From NCBI RefSeq assembly GCF_011046735.1, contig NZ_CP049258.1, positions 620,001-684,000 of the forward strand: a DNA stretch of 64,000 nucleotides, in the 5' to 3' direction. The notes under the pieces were generated by a model. The model was not told the DNA's origin, ran no database searches, and worked only from the letters and a program-made list of their open reading frames with translations. Below are positions 17,675-27,319 of this stretch, in pieces. Source of the DNA: Nordella sp. HKS 07 (lineage in GTDB: Bacteria; Pseudomonadota; Alphaproteobacteria; Rhizobiales; Aestuariivirgaceae). A program made the position numbers and the translations under genes. The stretch's first letter is position 1. Each line of letters starts with the position of its first letter.

Positions 17675-18769
17675 GTGACTGAAGCAAATGACAAGAGCGA
17701 TCAGGTTGAAGAGTTGCTGACGACGCCGGATTTGGCCGGTGCTCTCGAAAGCGAACAGTTCAGGCGATTTCTCGACCAAATCCCTATCGCAATCATCGTT
17801 GCGGAAATGGTATCCCAGGAGCGCATTATCTATGCTAATCCGGAGTTCGAGAAACTAACCGGACAAACCAGCGCCGCCATTCAGGGTAAATCATGGTCGG
17901 TCCTTCACGGAGAAGGAATTGGTGAGAAGCCTGGCTTGAAGCTCAGTTACGCCCTTGCGAATGAAAGCGAATATGTGGGTACCTTCCGTATTGAGCGTGC
18001 TGAGAGTGAACCGTCATTGGTCGATGCTTATTCCAACGTAATCGTCGATGACAATGGAACGCCGGCTTTCAGGCTTGCCGCGCTGGTCGATGTAACTGCC
18101 CACGACCAGCCCCAACGGGAGGAGCTTGAAAAACAACTTCGTGACAAGGATATGCTTCTTCGAGAAATTCAGCATCGCGTCAAAAATAACCTTCAGATGA
18201 TAACTGCTTTGATCCGGCTTGAGGCTCGCAACGCATCTGGCAGGCTGGACAGTAGGCCTTTCGACCGGCTCGCAGGACGCATTGAATCTCTGCAACTTCT
18301 ATACAAATCCCTCTCGGAGGGTGATCAGAGCCAAGAAATCGACCTTGGCACCTATCTAAGTCAAATCGCCTCGAGCGTGATGCATACGCACGCCGTTGAA
18401 GGTATCCGTCTTGACCTGAAAGTCGATGCGTATCCAGTCTCAGTCAACGTAGCGATGCCTACCGGTCTCGTCGTCAATGAGTTGCTGACAAATTCCCTGA
18501 AGCATGCATTCAAAGGGCGTGACGGCGGCACCATCACCCTAAACTGCCTGACCGACGAGATCGGATGCCGTGTGATTGTAGCCGACGACGGCGTCGGACT
18601 TCCCGATGGTAAGAACTGGCCAGAGAGAGGCAAGCTCGGGGCACTTATTGTCCAGTCGCTGCGTGAAAATGCCAAAGCTCACATCGAAGTCGCTTCGACC
18701 CCACAAAAAGGAACGCGGGTGACAGTCGTTTTCACCCGCGCCGCAGCGGCGCCGGAAACGATGAGCTAG
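17675..18769 (+). CDS. PAS-domain sensor histidine kinase (HisKA_2/HWE type)
   Basis: PAS domain (FLDQIPIAIIVAEMVSQERI, NPEFEKLTG) followed by a HisKA_2 dimerisation helix with the phospho-acceptor His in LLREIQHRVKNNLQMI and an HATPase domain (N-box VVNELLTNSLKHAF, G-boxes ADDGVGLP and KGTRVTVVF). The PAS lacks the flavin-binding Cys motif of LOV domains. No transmembrane helix is seen, so it should be cytosolic. GTG 17675 has GAAGAGG eight bases upstream; the frame stays open to 17390, but that part does not read like protein. Kinases of this class often feed the general stress response, and small stress genes lie just upstream. Confidence 0.85.
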   Translation: MTEANDKSDQVEELLTTPDLAGALESEQFRRFLDQIPIAIIVAEMVSQERIIYANPEFEKLTGQTSAAIQGKSWSVLHGEGIGEKPGLKLSYALANESEYVGTFRIERAESEPSLVDAYSNVIVDDNGTPAFRLAALVDVTAHDQPQREELEKQLRDKDMLLREIQHRVKNNLQMITALIRLEARNASGRLDSRPFDRLAGRIESLQLLYKSLSEGDQSQEIDLGTYLSQIASSVMHTHAVEGIRLDLKVDAYPVSVNVAMPTGLVVNELLTNSLKHAFKGRDGGTITLNCLTDEIGCRVIVADDGVGLPDGKNWPERGKLGALIVQSLRENAKAHIEVASTPQKGTRVTVVFTRAAAAPETMS

Positions 18770-19130
18770 GGCAGTCCCATAGTGGTTTGGAACGGCGATT
18801 CTAGCTCTTCAATCAGCCACACCGCGCTTTATCTCTCATCCGGGGAATGACTTCTCGTGGACGGGCGGGCCCCCGCCAAGAGATTAACGACATCACACTT
18901 GGCATTTTTGGGACCGCGAAACTGGGAAGCTCGCGATGCGCGGAACTCAAAAGCCACCGGAATATTCGCGTGATTGTATTTCCGTAGCTTTTTCGTCACT
19001 CATATCGTGCGGAGAATGTTTCGATCGGAATTGCCGCCTCAAATTCGTAGGTCGTACGCACTGAGTTGGCCATCACGCCGACCAGATTAGCCATCACCAA
19101 GTCGCCTGTTCAGCCCCAGCTCGCTCCAGC
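18770..19130. other. Intergenic stretch with nothing recognised
   Basis: No gene, tRNA or strong hairpin seen between the kinase and the RHH gene. Confidence 0.5.
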
Positions 19131-19388
19131 TCATTGAGCCGTATCATCATCCCGGTCCGCCGCTCTCATTCCTCGCCGCATTATTTCGCGCACGGCTGCT
19201 GCTCGATTGGGCAGACGGTTCTCAAAACGCCAGTCATCTATTGCCTTCAGCTCCTGAGATGTCAGCATCACTTGAAGGCGGATTAAACGTTGCCCTGAGC
19301 GCAATTCCACCCTCGCGTCAGTCCCGGCTCGACGAGCCTGCGAATAGTTCGATGATCTCTGAAGCAAGCGAGTTCGGCGATGATCCAT
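19131..19388 (-). CDS. Ribbon-helix-helix-type protein
   Basis: The C-terminal part (LQVMLTSQELKAIDDWRFEN, then RLPNRAAAVREIMRRGM) matches the RHH fold of small DNA-binding proteins used as antitoxins or repressors. The N-terminal 35 residues do not look conserved, so the true start may be later or the gene may be broken. It overlaps the next minus-strand ORF in another frame. Confidence 0.5.
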   Translation of the reverse strand: MDHRRTRLLQRSSNYSQARRAGTDARVELRSGQRLIRLQVMLTSQELKAIDDWRFENRLPNRAAAVREIMRRGMRAADRDDDTAQ

Positions 19389-19537
19389 TTGACTCGGTGG
19401 CCGCGCGTCATTCGCTCAAATTTCGGCCCATACACAGACTTGATGAGATCTTCCGGTAGCCTGGTTGTCACAACAGGATAATGGAACGTGGCGAGTCGAC
19501 CGCGTGCTTGCTTCAGTAGGTTTGTTGACTTCGCCAT
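19283..19537 (-). CDS. Hypothetical ORF upstream of the RHH gene
   Basis: About 84 residues from ATG 19537 (MAKSTNLLKQARGRLATFHY), rich in basic residues. Not recognised. It overlaps the RHH gene by about 100 bases in another frame, so the two may be halves of one frameshifted gene. Confidence 0.3.
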   Translation of the reverse strand: MAKSTNLLKQARGRLATFHYPVVTTRLPEDLIKSVYGPKFERMTRGHRVKWIIAELACFRDHRTIRRLVEPGLTRGWNCAQGNV

Positions 19538-19621
19538 GTTTTCTGTATGCACAAAAAACGAGCCGAAGCAAAGCGCAAACTGGGTATGACCCCCTTGCAT
19601 GCGGCAGTTAGGGGGCCACGC

Positions 19622-19834
19622 CTACTTGAGCATCTTCTCGGCAACGGAGCAGATGTGAACGCCAGAAGCTTTGAAATCGTGGGCGTTGAAGGTCAGCCAT
19701 GTCTCGCGGCTTCCTCTAAACCCTAGTGTAGTTTCCGAGGAGGCAGTCAAAGGCTCGGCCGACACACAAGCTGGGTCGGCCATGAAGTCGACTTCCCTCA
19801 GCGCGTCTTGGTGCTGCTTGCTACTGCAAAACAC
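19622..19834 (-). pseudogene. Possible PIN-domain C-terminal fragment
   Basis: The string ETWLTFNAHDFKASGVHICS resembles the last conserved block of PIN ribonucleases (LLTFNAKDF). The first acidic residues of a PIN domain are absent. With the RHH-type gene nearby it could be the rest of an RHH/PIN toxin-antitoxin pair. Confidence 0.3.
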
Positions 19835-19960
19835 CTTTTCGCATCTGTCTCAAGCATTTTGACGGCTGATAATCAACGACCTGCCTGCAAGCATGCGCTT
19901 TTGGGAACTTAATCGAGTAAAGAATCTTTCAAATTTAGGTATTTTTGCGAGGAGCGCATC

Positions 19961-21425
19961 ATGCGGCTTGCAACCACTCCTCTTTTCTCAGTCGTGGGAG
20001 GCAACATTGGCCCTGACTGTCCCTATTCCGACGGCAGATGTAAACCTCAATCCCTCAGCAAAGGCGGCAGCCAACATTTCCATTTCCATAGACACTTTTT
20101 ATGACGACTTGGCACCCTATGGCAGCTGGGTGCACTACGAAGATGCTCATGTTTTTGTCCCAAGTCGCGTCCGCCATGGTGGCGGCCCTATACGATTGGA
20201 CACTGGGTCTACACCAGACGATATGGCTGGCTATGGGTATCGGACGAGCCCTTCGGATGGGCCGCGTACCATTATGGCCGCTGGGGTTTTTCCAAGACAT
20301 CGGCTGGTATTGGATCCCGGGCAGACGCTGGGCACCGGCATGGGTCTCTTGGCGCCGCAGCAGGGACTATGTTGTATGGGCGCCGCTTCCACCACGTTTC
20401 GATGACGATTTCTCGATCGAGATAACGGTTCGCGATATTCCCAACGATTACTGGGTCGCCGTACCCTCGCGCAGTTTCCTAGAGAGGGACCTTTCGGCGT
20501 CGATCATCGATGATGACCACGAGCGCTTCCGGGCGGTCGAAGAGACCAAGCCGGTCGGCAATGTCACCATCCAAAACAATATTGTCGTGAACAACGCCAT
20601 CGATGTCGGTTTCGTCGAGAAGCAGACGAAGCAACAGGTGAAGCCCGTCGAGGTGAATGAGACGGATAATCCCAAGCAGGCCGGGAAAGGAGGCGCGGGA
20701 AAAGTTGCTGTGTTCACCGGCGAGTGAAGCAGGAAATCGACGCGAAGCCCGCGCAAGTCAAAGAAGTCCAAGAGGTCACGAAGGAAAGAGCGAAGCAGGA
20801 GAAGCAGGCTCCGGGTCCTGCCCGCGAAACCGAGCAGCCGCAGGGCGGTAAGAAGAAAAAGACGCTGCAGACCGAGGAGCAGATAACGGCGCTCGATGAA
20901 GCGCAACAACAACAGGGTGAAGGGCAGCCGACCGGAAAGAAGATAAAGAAGGAAGAGGTCCAGCCGCAGCCGGGCGCGGAGCAACTAGCGAAGAAGAAAA
21001 AGGCTACCGGCCAGGCCGTGGAGGCGCAACCTCAGCAAAGCGAGGAGCAGCCGATTCAGAAAAAGAAAAAGGCGACCAAGCAGTCGACACAGCCGTAGGA
21101 GGTGGTGCCTCAGCAGGGCCAAGAACAGCCGGTCAAGAAGAAGAAAAAGGCCGGAGTACAATCCTCTCAAGGCTCCGAGCCGCTCCAGAATTCGGAAGAG
21201 CCAGTCCAGACCGAGAAGTCAAAAAAGGAAAAGGTTCAACCCGCGCTGGAAACCCCGGCAATAAAGTCGAAGAAAAATGTCCCGGCGAGTAAATGTGATC
21301 CTGCCACAGGCGAAGGCTGCGCCCAATCGAGTCAAAAGGGCTCCATAAGGAAGGACTTGCCCGGCTTTCCACCGTGCGCCCTTCTCCTCCGCCTCGCTCG
21401 CTTTTCAGAAACTCAAGTGAGATAG
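19961..21425 (+). pseudogene. DUF6600-type exported protein with Lys/Gln-rich tail, multiply broken
   Basis: A good ribosome site (GAGGAG) precedes ATG 19961, but the signal peptide, the DUF6600-like domain (FYDDLAPYGSWVHYEDAH, then GWYWIPGRRWAPAWVSWRRS) and the tail lie in different frames, with shifts near 19990, 20180-20300 and 20720. A TAG at 21096 cuts the tail. The tail repeats EEQP...KKKKKA-type units, giving a low-complexity charged stretch of over 200 residues, and ends near CDPATGEGC. Such proteins are secreted; their function is unknown. Confidence 0.65.
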
Positions 21426-21489
21426 TACCGCCCTGGCGTCCGATCGCCGGCAATGGACCTCCTGCCTGCGGCATGCTCGCGTCGAGTAA

Positions 21490-21903
21490 CTAAAATGCGC
21501 ATGCCCAGCCGGCCGGAAGTTCCGTCCACCACTCCGGCCATTTGACTTTGTGTGGCAGACGTGTGGCTCGCAGAATAATCCGTTGCTCATCAGATGTAAG
21601 ATGGCGCTCACCAAGTCGTGCCAACGCGGCTTCGATAAGCCAGGGCTCGAGCAGGATACTGGCCGTATCGCGATAGGGATCAAGCAACTTTGCCATTCGC
21701 AAGGTCTCAAGCGCAGAATTCACGCTACCGGGAGTGACAATCTGCAAGCTAATCGCCGACTTACCAGGCTGGCCGACAATTCGCTTGTCCGTCGCTTCGT
21801 CAAACGCCAGAATAGCGGCGCGGGCAGCAGCGCTGTCACCCTCGAGCCCACACTTGGTGATCTGCAAAAGGAAGGCTTCCGCTCCGCTCTGCTCCGACCT
21901 CAC
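21490..21903 (-). CDS. Hypothetical protein, probably truncated
   Basis: 137 residues, helical (GLEGDSAAARAAILAFDEAT, LLEPWLIEAALARLGERHLT, EWWTELPAGW). It resembles the C-terminal region of DUF5681-like proteins, but I am not certain. It ends close to the left attachment site of the element, on the chromosomal side. Confidence 0.4.
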   Translation of the reverse strand: MRSEQSGAEAFLLQITKCGLEGDSAAARAAILAFDEATDKRIVGQPGKSAISLQIVTPGSVNSALETLRMAKLLDPYRDTASILLEPWLIEAALARLGERHLTSDEQRIILRATRLPHKVKWPEWWTELPAGWACAF

Positions 21904-22070
21904 GGACGGTTACCATCTGACCAAGAACCGCTTCCACGCTGGTGCGCACTCGGAGTGCGGTAGGTTGATAGCGATAAGAGTAACTTCGCCCCGACGTATG
22001 AGCCATCCGATCCGATATGGGACAAATATTGGACAGGACGAACTCAAGCCAACTAAGTATTTGAAATGAT

Positions 22071-22116
22071 TGGCGCCCCCTAGGGGACTCGAACCCCTGT
22101 TTCAGCCGTGAGAGGG
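22071..22116 (-). repeat. Left attachment site: 46-bp copy of the tRNA-Glu 3' half
   Basis: Identical to 53385-53430 and in the same orientation. It runs from the anticodon loop (CTCTCAC) to the encoded CCA. About 13 bases to the left (22058-22070) also match with one change. On its right side the tRNA sequence stops and element DNA begins, so no whole tRNA exists here. Confidence 0.9.
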
Positions 22117-22315
22117 TGGTTTTGTGGGGTTTTTCTTTCCGCCACCGTTCACCAAAATGCAATCTTTTCAACGTTTTCATCCCCTAGCATCCGTCCCTGT
22201 ACACAGGCGTTTATTCGACGTATATTCGACCCATCCCTTTTCCGCCGTCGCAGCTATTCGTCCGATATTCGACGACGGGGGCACCGGCCGGAAACATGGA
22301 GGAGAAGTGTCGAAT

Positions 22316-23695
22316 ATGGCACGGACATTGAACGAAGCGCCAGTCACCACAGCCAATGCCCGCTCGAAACTCGTAACGGGTGAATATGCAAGGCGGCTCG
22401 ATGCCGACGCGGCGCTCTGGTACCGCAAGGGCGTCAGGGGTGGTGTCTGGTTTGCCCGATGGCGCAATCACGGGCCGGGTGCGAACTACAAGCAGAAGCC
22501 GATCGGGCCAGCCAATGACCTCAACGACAAGCCGACGGACGGCCTGTTTACTTTCCTGCAGGCTGAGAAACGGGCGCGCGATATCATTGCCGAGGCTCGC
22601 CAGGCTATCACCGCGGAAGCGGACGGGCCGGCGCCGACGGTGCGCTCTGCCGTCAAGAGCTACGTCGCCGAACGCGACGACCGCGCCAGCCGCCGCAAGG
22701 GCCTAGCGGTCCGTTCTGATGCCGCTCAGCGCCTGGGGCGCTACGTGCTCGGCCATACCAAGCGCGGCAAGCGGAAGGCCATTCCGGCGGCGCCGTTGGC
22801 GGACGCGGCGCTGCATGCCCTGACAGAGACGGACCTCAAGAAATGGCGCGCCAGTCTGCCAGCACAACTCAAGGCCACGACGCGCCAGCGGCTCATCAAC
22901 GACGTGAAAGCCGCCCTCAACAGCGGCTATGAGGCGCACCGTGCGACCATGCCGGCATCGCTACCTACCATCATTAAGCATGGCCTCAAGGCCGAAAAGA
23001 TCGACGATGACGAGGCGGTGCCACTGGCACGCGAAAACCAGATACTCACCGATGCCCAGGTCAGCGCCCTGATTGGTGCTGCTCGCGCGGTCGATGCGGA
23101 ACAAGGCTGGGACGACGACTTGTTCAGGATCATCCTCGTGCTCGCAGCGACCGGCGCTCGCTTCTCGCAGATCGCGCGCATGAAGGTCGGCGACGTCCAG
23201 AGAGCGCATGGCCGATTGATGGTCCCGGTATCGCGCAAAGGGAAAGGAAAGTCAGGCCAGATTGCCGTGCAGGTGGGCCGAGATGTGCTCGACGAACTCC
23301 AGCGTGTTGTGACTGGCCGCAAGCCGGACACGCGCTTGCTGGAGCGCTGGAGGTTTGAGCAGCGGCCGGGTGGGATCGAATGGCATCGAGCCGACCGCGG
23401 TCCCTGGCTGAGTTCGAGCGAGCTTGTTCGGCCTTGGGGCGAAATCCGACAGCGCGCCGGGCTGCCCAGTGCAATCCCCTACGCATTGCGTCATTCATCG
23501 ATCGTTCGAGGGATCCGGGCGAACCTCCCGATCCGCTTGGTCGCCGCATTGCACGACACGTCGGTTCCGATGATCGAACGTCATTATTCAAAATGGATTG
23601 TGGACGGTCTCGAGGAGCTGGCGGCAAAGGCAATCGTGCCGCTCGTGCCGCAGGACAGTGGGGGGAAAGTGATTATCCTGAAGAGCGGCATGTAA
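22316..23695 (+). CDS. Tyrosine recombinase (integrase)
   Basis: About 459 residues. The core-binding region lies near residues 90-220. The catalytic domain shows Arg in TGARFSQIARM, Lys in SRKGKGKSG, Arg in YALRHSSIVRG (Tyr replaces the usual first His), His in LHDTSVPMIERHY and the nucleophile Tyr in HYSKWI. It should catalyse crossover at the tRNA-Glu 3' half next to it. ATG 22316 follows GGAGGAG; the open frame extends upstream into the attachment site. Its stop overlaps the start of the next gene by one base, implying coupling. Confidence 0.9.
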   Translation: MARTLNEAPVTTANARSKLVTGEYARRLDADAALWYRKGVRGGVWFARWRNHGPGANYKQKPIGPANDLNDKPTDGLFTFLQAEKRARDIIAEARQAITAEADGPAPTVRSAVKSYVAERDDRASRRKGLAVRSDAAQRLGRYVLGHTKRGKRKAIPAAPLADAALHALTETDLKKWRASLPAQLKATTRQRLINDVKAALNSGYEAHRATMPASLPTIIKHGLKAEKIDDDEAVPLARENQILTDAQVSALIGAARAVDAEQGWDDDLFRIILVLAATGARFSQIARMKVGDVQRAHGRLMVPVSRKGKGKSGQIAVQVGRDVLDELQRVVTGRKPDTRLLERWRFEQRPGGIEWHRADRGPWLSSSELVRPWGEIRQRAGLPSAIPYALRHSSIVRGIRANLPIRLVAALHDTSVPMIERHYSKWIVDGLEELAAKAIVPLVPQDSGGKVIILKSGM

Positions 23696-24366
23696 TGAGC
23701 GAGTCACCCGCCCCCGATGTCGACGCCATGATCGCTGCTGCCTCAGCGCTGCTCCCGGCCGAGGCTCTGAAAGCGGCCGTAGAAGCGAGTAGGAGCAGGC
23801 TGTGGATGAAGCTTATCGCAGGGGGACATCCTTTCCATCCCCCTCCGCCGGCTTATCGTACATCCTGGCTGGGGCGCATTTACTACTGGGTGTGGCGCCT
23901 GGGTGTACGACTGGACGGCGTTACGGTGGAAAAGCTTCTTGCTCGGGCCAGAGACGGCGACAAATCCGCCGATAACCTCGTGCGCGGATTGGCCGCCCAT
24001 TGCTTGCGCGAGCGCATCGCCATGCCGCCCTGCCTAAGCGAGTATGCCGCGGACAAGATGTTGGAGAGCATCCATATCTCCGAGAAAGCGCGGCGGTTGG
24101 TGGAGAACTACCCCCGCGATCATATGATCTTGAATGCGGTTTATCGCATATCCAAGGATTTTGGTATTCCAGCGACATGCAGTTGGAATGCTGGGTCCAG
24201 CACGCCGAAATCCGCCTGCGCAATCGTCTCCGCGGCCCTTGCCCGTAATAGCATTCATATCTCCGAAGATGGGGTCAAGAAAATTTGGAATCGCAAGAGC
24301 AAGGACTTCGAAAAAATGAAGGTCGTCGACACGCTTATGGGAATAAATGAAATAGAAAGCTCATAG
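23695..24366 (+). CDS. Hypothetical protein coupled to the integrase
   Basis: 223 residues starting at TAATG, overlapping the integrase stop. Mostly helical, with a Pro-rich stretch (HPFHPPPPAYR), an aromatic segment (GRIYYWVWRLG) and a basic C-terminus. I do not recognise a domain. The tight coupling to the integrase suggests a role in excision, regulation or maintenance of the element. Confidence 0.6.
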   Translation: MSESPAPDVDAMIAAASALLPAEALKAAVEASRSRLWMKLIAGGHPFHPPPPAYRTSWLGRIYYWVWRLGVRLDGVTVEKLLARARDGDKSADNLVRGLAAHCLRERIAMPPCLSEYAADKMLESIHISEKARRLVENYPRDHMILNAVYRISKDFGIPATCSWNAGSSTPKSACAIVSAALARNSIHISEDGVKKIWNRKSKDFEKMKVVDTLMGINEIESS

Positions 24367-24469
24367 GACATGTGACGGCTTCACGTGTCCCCGTGTCATT
24401 CGTATCCGGTTCGCATACTTCTCCCACACACGCACTGGCGGTTCGGTGCACAAACGTGGAGAAGTTTTA

Positions 24470-24679
24470 ATGTCTCAAGATGAAGTGCCGACGAAACGCC
24501 GACTCGCGCATTCGTTTGAGTCTGCGGCGGAAGCATCCGGCGTGGGTCGATCCTCGCTTTACAAGTACGCCAAGGCCGGCCAGCTCAAAGTCCGCAAGGC
24601 GGGTCGCCGCTCGATAATCCTAGATGACGATTTGCGCGAAATGCTCGCGAACCTTCCCCGCTGGGAAGTCAAGTGTTGA
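24470..24679 (+). CDS. Small HTH protein, excisionase-like
   Basis: About 69 residues. The pattern SFESAAEASGVGRSSLYKYA, then AGQLKVRKAGRRSIILDDDL, is a MerR/excisionase-type winged HTH that binds DNA near attachment sites. ATG 24470 has GTGGAGAAG upstream. It lies between the integrase pair and the polymerase-like gene, in the same direction, as expected for a recombination directionality factor or a repressor of the module. Confidence 0.7.
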   Translation: MSQDEVPTKRRLAHSFESAAEASGVGRSSLYKYAKAGQLKVRKAGRRSIILDDDLREMLANLPRWEVKC

Positions 24680-24748
24680 TGGACGAAGAAACAGCGCTCG
24701 TCATCGGCATGCCGGGCCTTCTCGTTGTTTGGGTTAGGGCGGGATGCG

Positions 24749-26080
24749 ATGGCGGATGATCTCATAAGCAAGCGCGTTTTCGCGCGCCCATTGCGGTTCG
24801 ACCTCGATGTTGATGCAATGGCTCTGTTCCAGCTCATCGGGACGTTAGCCTTTGATGATGCGGCTCGACGCATCATGGCGCATCTCGCTGCAGAGGCCGC
24901 AGCCAGCCCGGACGGCGGCTGGATTCATTACGCACGCGCCAGGAATTGGTACTCAAACCGACGCTATCTGCATGAAGTGCAGACCTACGCGAATGTCATG
25001 CGTGCCGTTGCCGGTCTTGAGAAAGAGGGGCTGATTGAGCATGTGAAATCGGAGCCCGGACGGCGCGGCACCGAATCCTTAATGCGCGCTTCTCGGCGGC
25101 TTCTGCAAATAATGCCGTCGGCGACACAATTCCTGAACACGAAGGATCCGGAAGTAATCTATCTGATGAAGAGGGAACAGACCTTCGAGAAGAACGGGCG
25201 GAAGTGGACAGAGCCGGCAAGGTCGATCCCGTATGAGGATACAGACGGGACCAGGCGCATGCGGCGGGACTTGCGATCCATCAATGAGGGCGTCGCCGGC
25301 GTTGAACTCCGGCATCCGAAGATAGGCATCATTCGCCCCGGAACGCCAATTCCGCGCCTGGGCAAGAGCAACCCCGGACCCGCGTTTATGGGAATGAGGC
25401 GGAAGTTTACCGAGAGATTCGATCAGCATGGCCGCTTCTATGCCTGGTGGCAAAACCTGCCCGGCAAAGAACGCGGGCTGCTGCTGCTCGACGGCGAGCG
25501 GGTTATCGAGGAAGACTATCGCCAGATTCATCCGACTCTGCTCTATGGCATGCGCGGTATTCGCCTGGAATGCGATTTTGACGCCTACACAGTCGACGGC
25601 CTTCCCCCGGAATTGCGCCCGCTGCTCAAGGTTGTGTTTAATGCGATGGTGAATGCGCGTGGGCGCCAAGGTCTTCACTTCACCATCACAGACAGGGCCA
25701 GGGAACTCACCGCGGCGGGCGAAATCCCGCCGGGCTTTGATGGGCATGCAGCCGCTGTCCTCCTCATGGATGCCATGTTGAAGCGGCACGCGACTATCGA
25801 AGACGCGTTCTTCAGCGATGCCGGTCTGACGCTCATGCGCGCCGATAGCGATATGGCGGAAGACGTCATGCTCACGCTACTTCGCGACGGGATTGTTTCC
25901 CTCGGCATTCATGACAGCTTCATTGTCCAGGCCCGCCATGGGGGAAAGCTCACGGAGACCATGGAGCGCGCCAAGGCCGTCATGCTCGACAAAATGAGCG
26001 GCCGAAACGTCGTTAAACTCACCCCCCGGAAAGAACGGGTCAGGAACGGGGCCAAGCTATTGATCCAGAACGAAAACTAG
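24749..26080 (+). CDS. Family-A polymerase-like protein with N-terminal winged-helix-like region
   Basis: About 443 residues from ATG 24749. Residues 1-130 are helical with basic patches, like plasmid replication initiators. The C-terminal half has the three palm motifs of family-A DNA and single-subunit RNA polymerases in order: motif A EEDYRQIHPTLLYG (D256), motif B RPLLKVVFNAMVNA with the R-x3-K spacing (R290, K294), and motif C GIHDSFIVQ (H388-D389). No exonuclease domain is present. Relatives are usually annotated as hypothetical. Polymerase or primase activity is inferred from the motifs only. The neighbours suggest a role in copying the element. Confidence 0.6.
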   Translation: MADDLISKRVFARPLRFDLDVDAMALFQLIGTLAFDDAARRIMAHLAAEAAASPDGGWIHYARARNWYSNRRYLHEVQTYANVMRAVAGLEKEGLIEHVKSEPGRRGTESLMRASRRLLQIMPSATQFLNTKDPEVIYLMKREQTFEKNGRKWTEPARSIPYEDTDGTRRMRRDLRSINEGVAGVELRHPKIGIIRPGTPIPRLGKSNPGPAFMGMRRKFTERFDQHGRFYAWWQNLPGKERGLLLLDGERVIEEDYRQIHPTLLYGMRGIRLECDFDAYTVDGLPPELRPLLKVVFNAMVNARGRQGLHFTITDRARELTAAGEIPPGFDGHAAAVLLMDAMLKRHATIEDAFFSDAGLTLMRADSDMAEDVMLTLLRDGIVSLGIHDSFIVQARHGGKLTETMERAKAVMLDKMSGRNVVKLTPRKERVRNGAKLLIQNEN

Positions 26081-26320
26081 CCAAAGGTACTATGAAGGGG
26101 GGGCGTACTATTATTGGCTACCTTGCCGCCCTGCCCCTGTCTGCTGCCCCCGCGCCTGCTCCCCCTCAGATACTGGGAAGGAGGAGCAAAATCAAATCGG
26201 GCGATTTTCACCCACGCGCTTCCGTTTGAATAAGTCGCTATAATGGCATATATTTGCCCACTTAAGGCGCAAACATGCTGGGCAAAAATTTCTCAATATC
26301 AGTGACTTAACCATAAATTT

Positions 26321-27113
26321 GTGCTAATATCGAATTCTAGACGAATAAGGGTTTCTGTGCAGCATGCTAGCGCGTTACGAAGATTTCGGCGGAAGGCCAT
26401 CCAACCGGCGGGGGACATCCATAGTCTCGCCATCTCAACGGTCGGGGGTCGCCAATTGAGCAGGAAACCCTCATCGGAAAAGTCAAAGTCTGACCCAAAT
26501 GTTAACGTAATTGAGGTGCCGTGCGCACCCGGCGAAGATGTTGACCTTGCCACTGCCAGGGTTTGCATCGGGCCTTACGCGGCAAATGCCTTGGCTCTCA
26601 AGCTCTTTGCCAAGGGTAGCACGGGCGGCAACATGCCATCCCCGGCGGTAGTCACGGCTCTTATCGAATCCTCAAAGAGCGTCCACAATAACGACATGAG
26701 AGACGTGGAGGCGATGCTTGTTACCCAAGCGATGACCCTCAACGCCATGTTCGCGGATCTTTCCCGGCGGTCCGCAATCAACTTGAACAGCAATTACCTT
26801 GAAGCGGGCGAGCGATACTTGAAAATGGCGATGAAGGCTCAGAGCCAATGCCGAATGACGCTTGAAACGCTCAGCGCCATCAAAAACCCCCCCGGTTATC
26901 TACGCCAAGCAGGCCAACATTGCCCATGGGCCGCAACAGGTAAACAACGCGTTCCCCTCGACTTCGCGCGCGAAGCAAAATTCAAATTCGCCAAACAAAC
27001 TATTGGAGCAGACCGATGAAATCCCAATGGACGCCGGAGCGCCGGCAACGCCAGGCAACAGCAATTCAGCGTTGGAAACCTTGGGAGAAATCGACCGGCC
27101 CTCGAACGCCTGA
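26321..27113 (+). pseudogene. Conserved hypothetical protein, frameshifted in a C7 run
   Basis: The first frame encodes a helical protein (DVEAMLVTQAMTLNAMFADL and TLETLSAIKNPP). At a run of seven C (26887-26893) the reading passes to the next frame, which continues VIYAKQANIAHGPQQVNNA to the stop at 27113. Homologues in alphaproteobacteria keep both parts in one chain, usually next to a short gene like the one at 27016. One extra C explains the break. The start is uncertain; a later TTG near 26456 fits the family better. Confidence 0.6.
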
Positions 27114-27243
27114 GGGCAAGGCTATCGTCTCTCGCAACGCCAACAAGGGAGGAAAGCGCGAATTGCTTCGGGAGGAGATGCGGGAGTTTCGACAGTTCAT
27201 TAAGGATGCCACGGTGATTCTGGACGAGGCGACTCAGTGTTGA
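27016..27243 (+). CDS. Small conserved hypothetical protein
   Basis: 75 residues, basic, with the motif WKPWEKSTGPRTPEGKAIVS (the TGPRTPEGK core is typical of the family). It overlaps the end of the frameshifted gene upstream by about 100 bases and forms a conserved gene pair with it in related genomes. Function unknown. Confidence 0.7.
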   Translation: MKSQWTPERRQRQATAIQRWKPWEKSTGPRTPEGKAIVSRNANKGGKRELLREEMREFRQFIKDATVILDEATQC

Positions 27244-27282
27244 CAAATATGGGTTTGTCTCGCCCTTCGCACTCCCGCGCGC

Positions 27283-27319
27283 CGGGTTATGACGGCGCAC
27301 GAGGCGTCGTCATAACCCG
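27283..27319. repeat. Perfect 12-bp inverted repeat
   Basis: CGGGTTATGACG (27283-27294) and CGTCATAACCCG (27308-27319) with a 13-nt loop and no T run. It may be an operator or a structured RNA. The rest of 27244-27704 shows no convincing gene. Confidence 0.6.

Noticed and set aside
17675-18769. Blue-light LOV kinase
   Set aside because: The PAS domain lacks the flavin-binding Cys motif expected of LOV domains.
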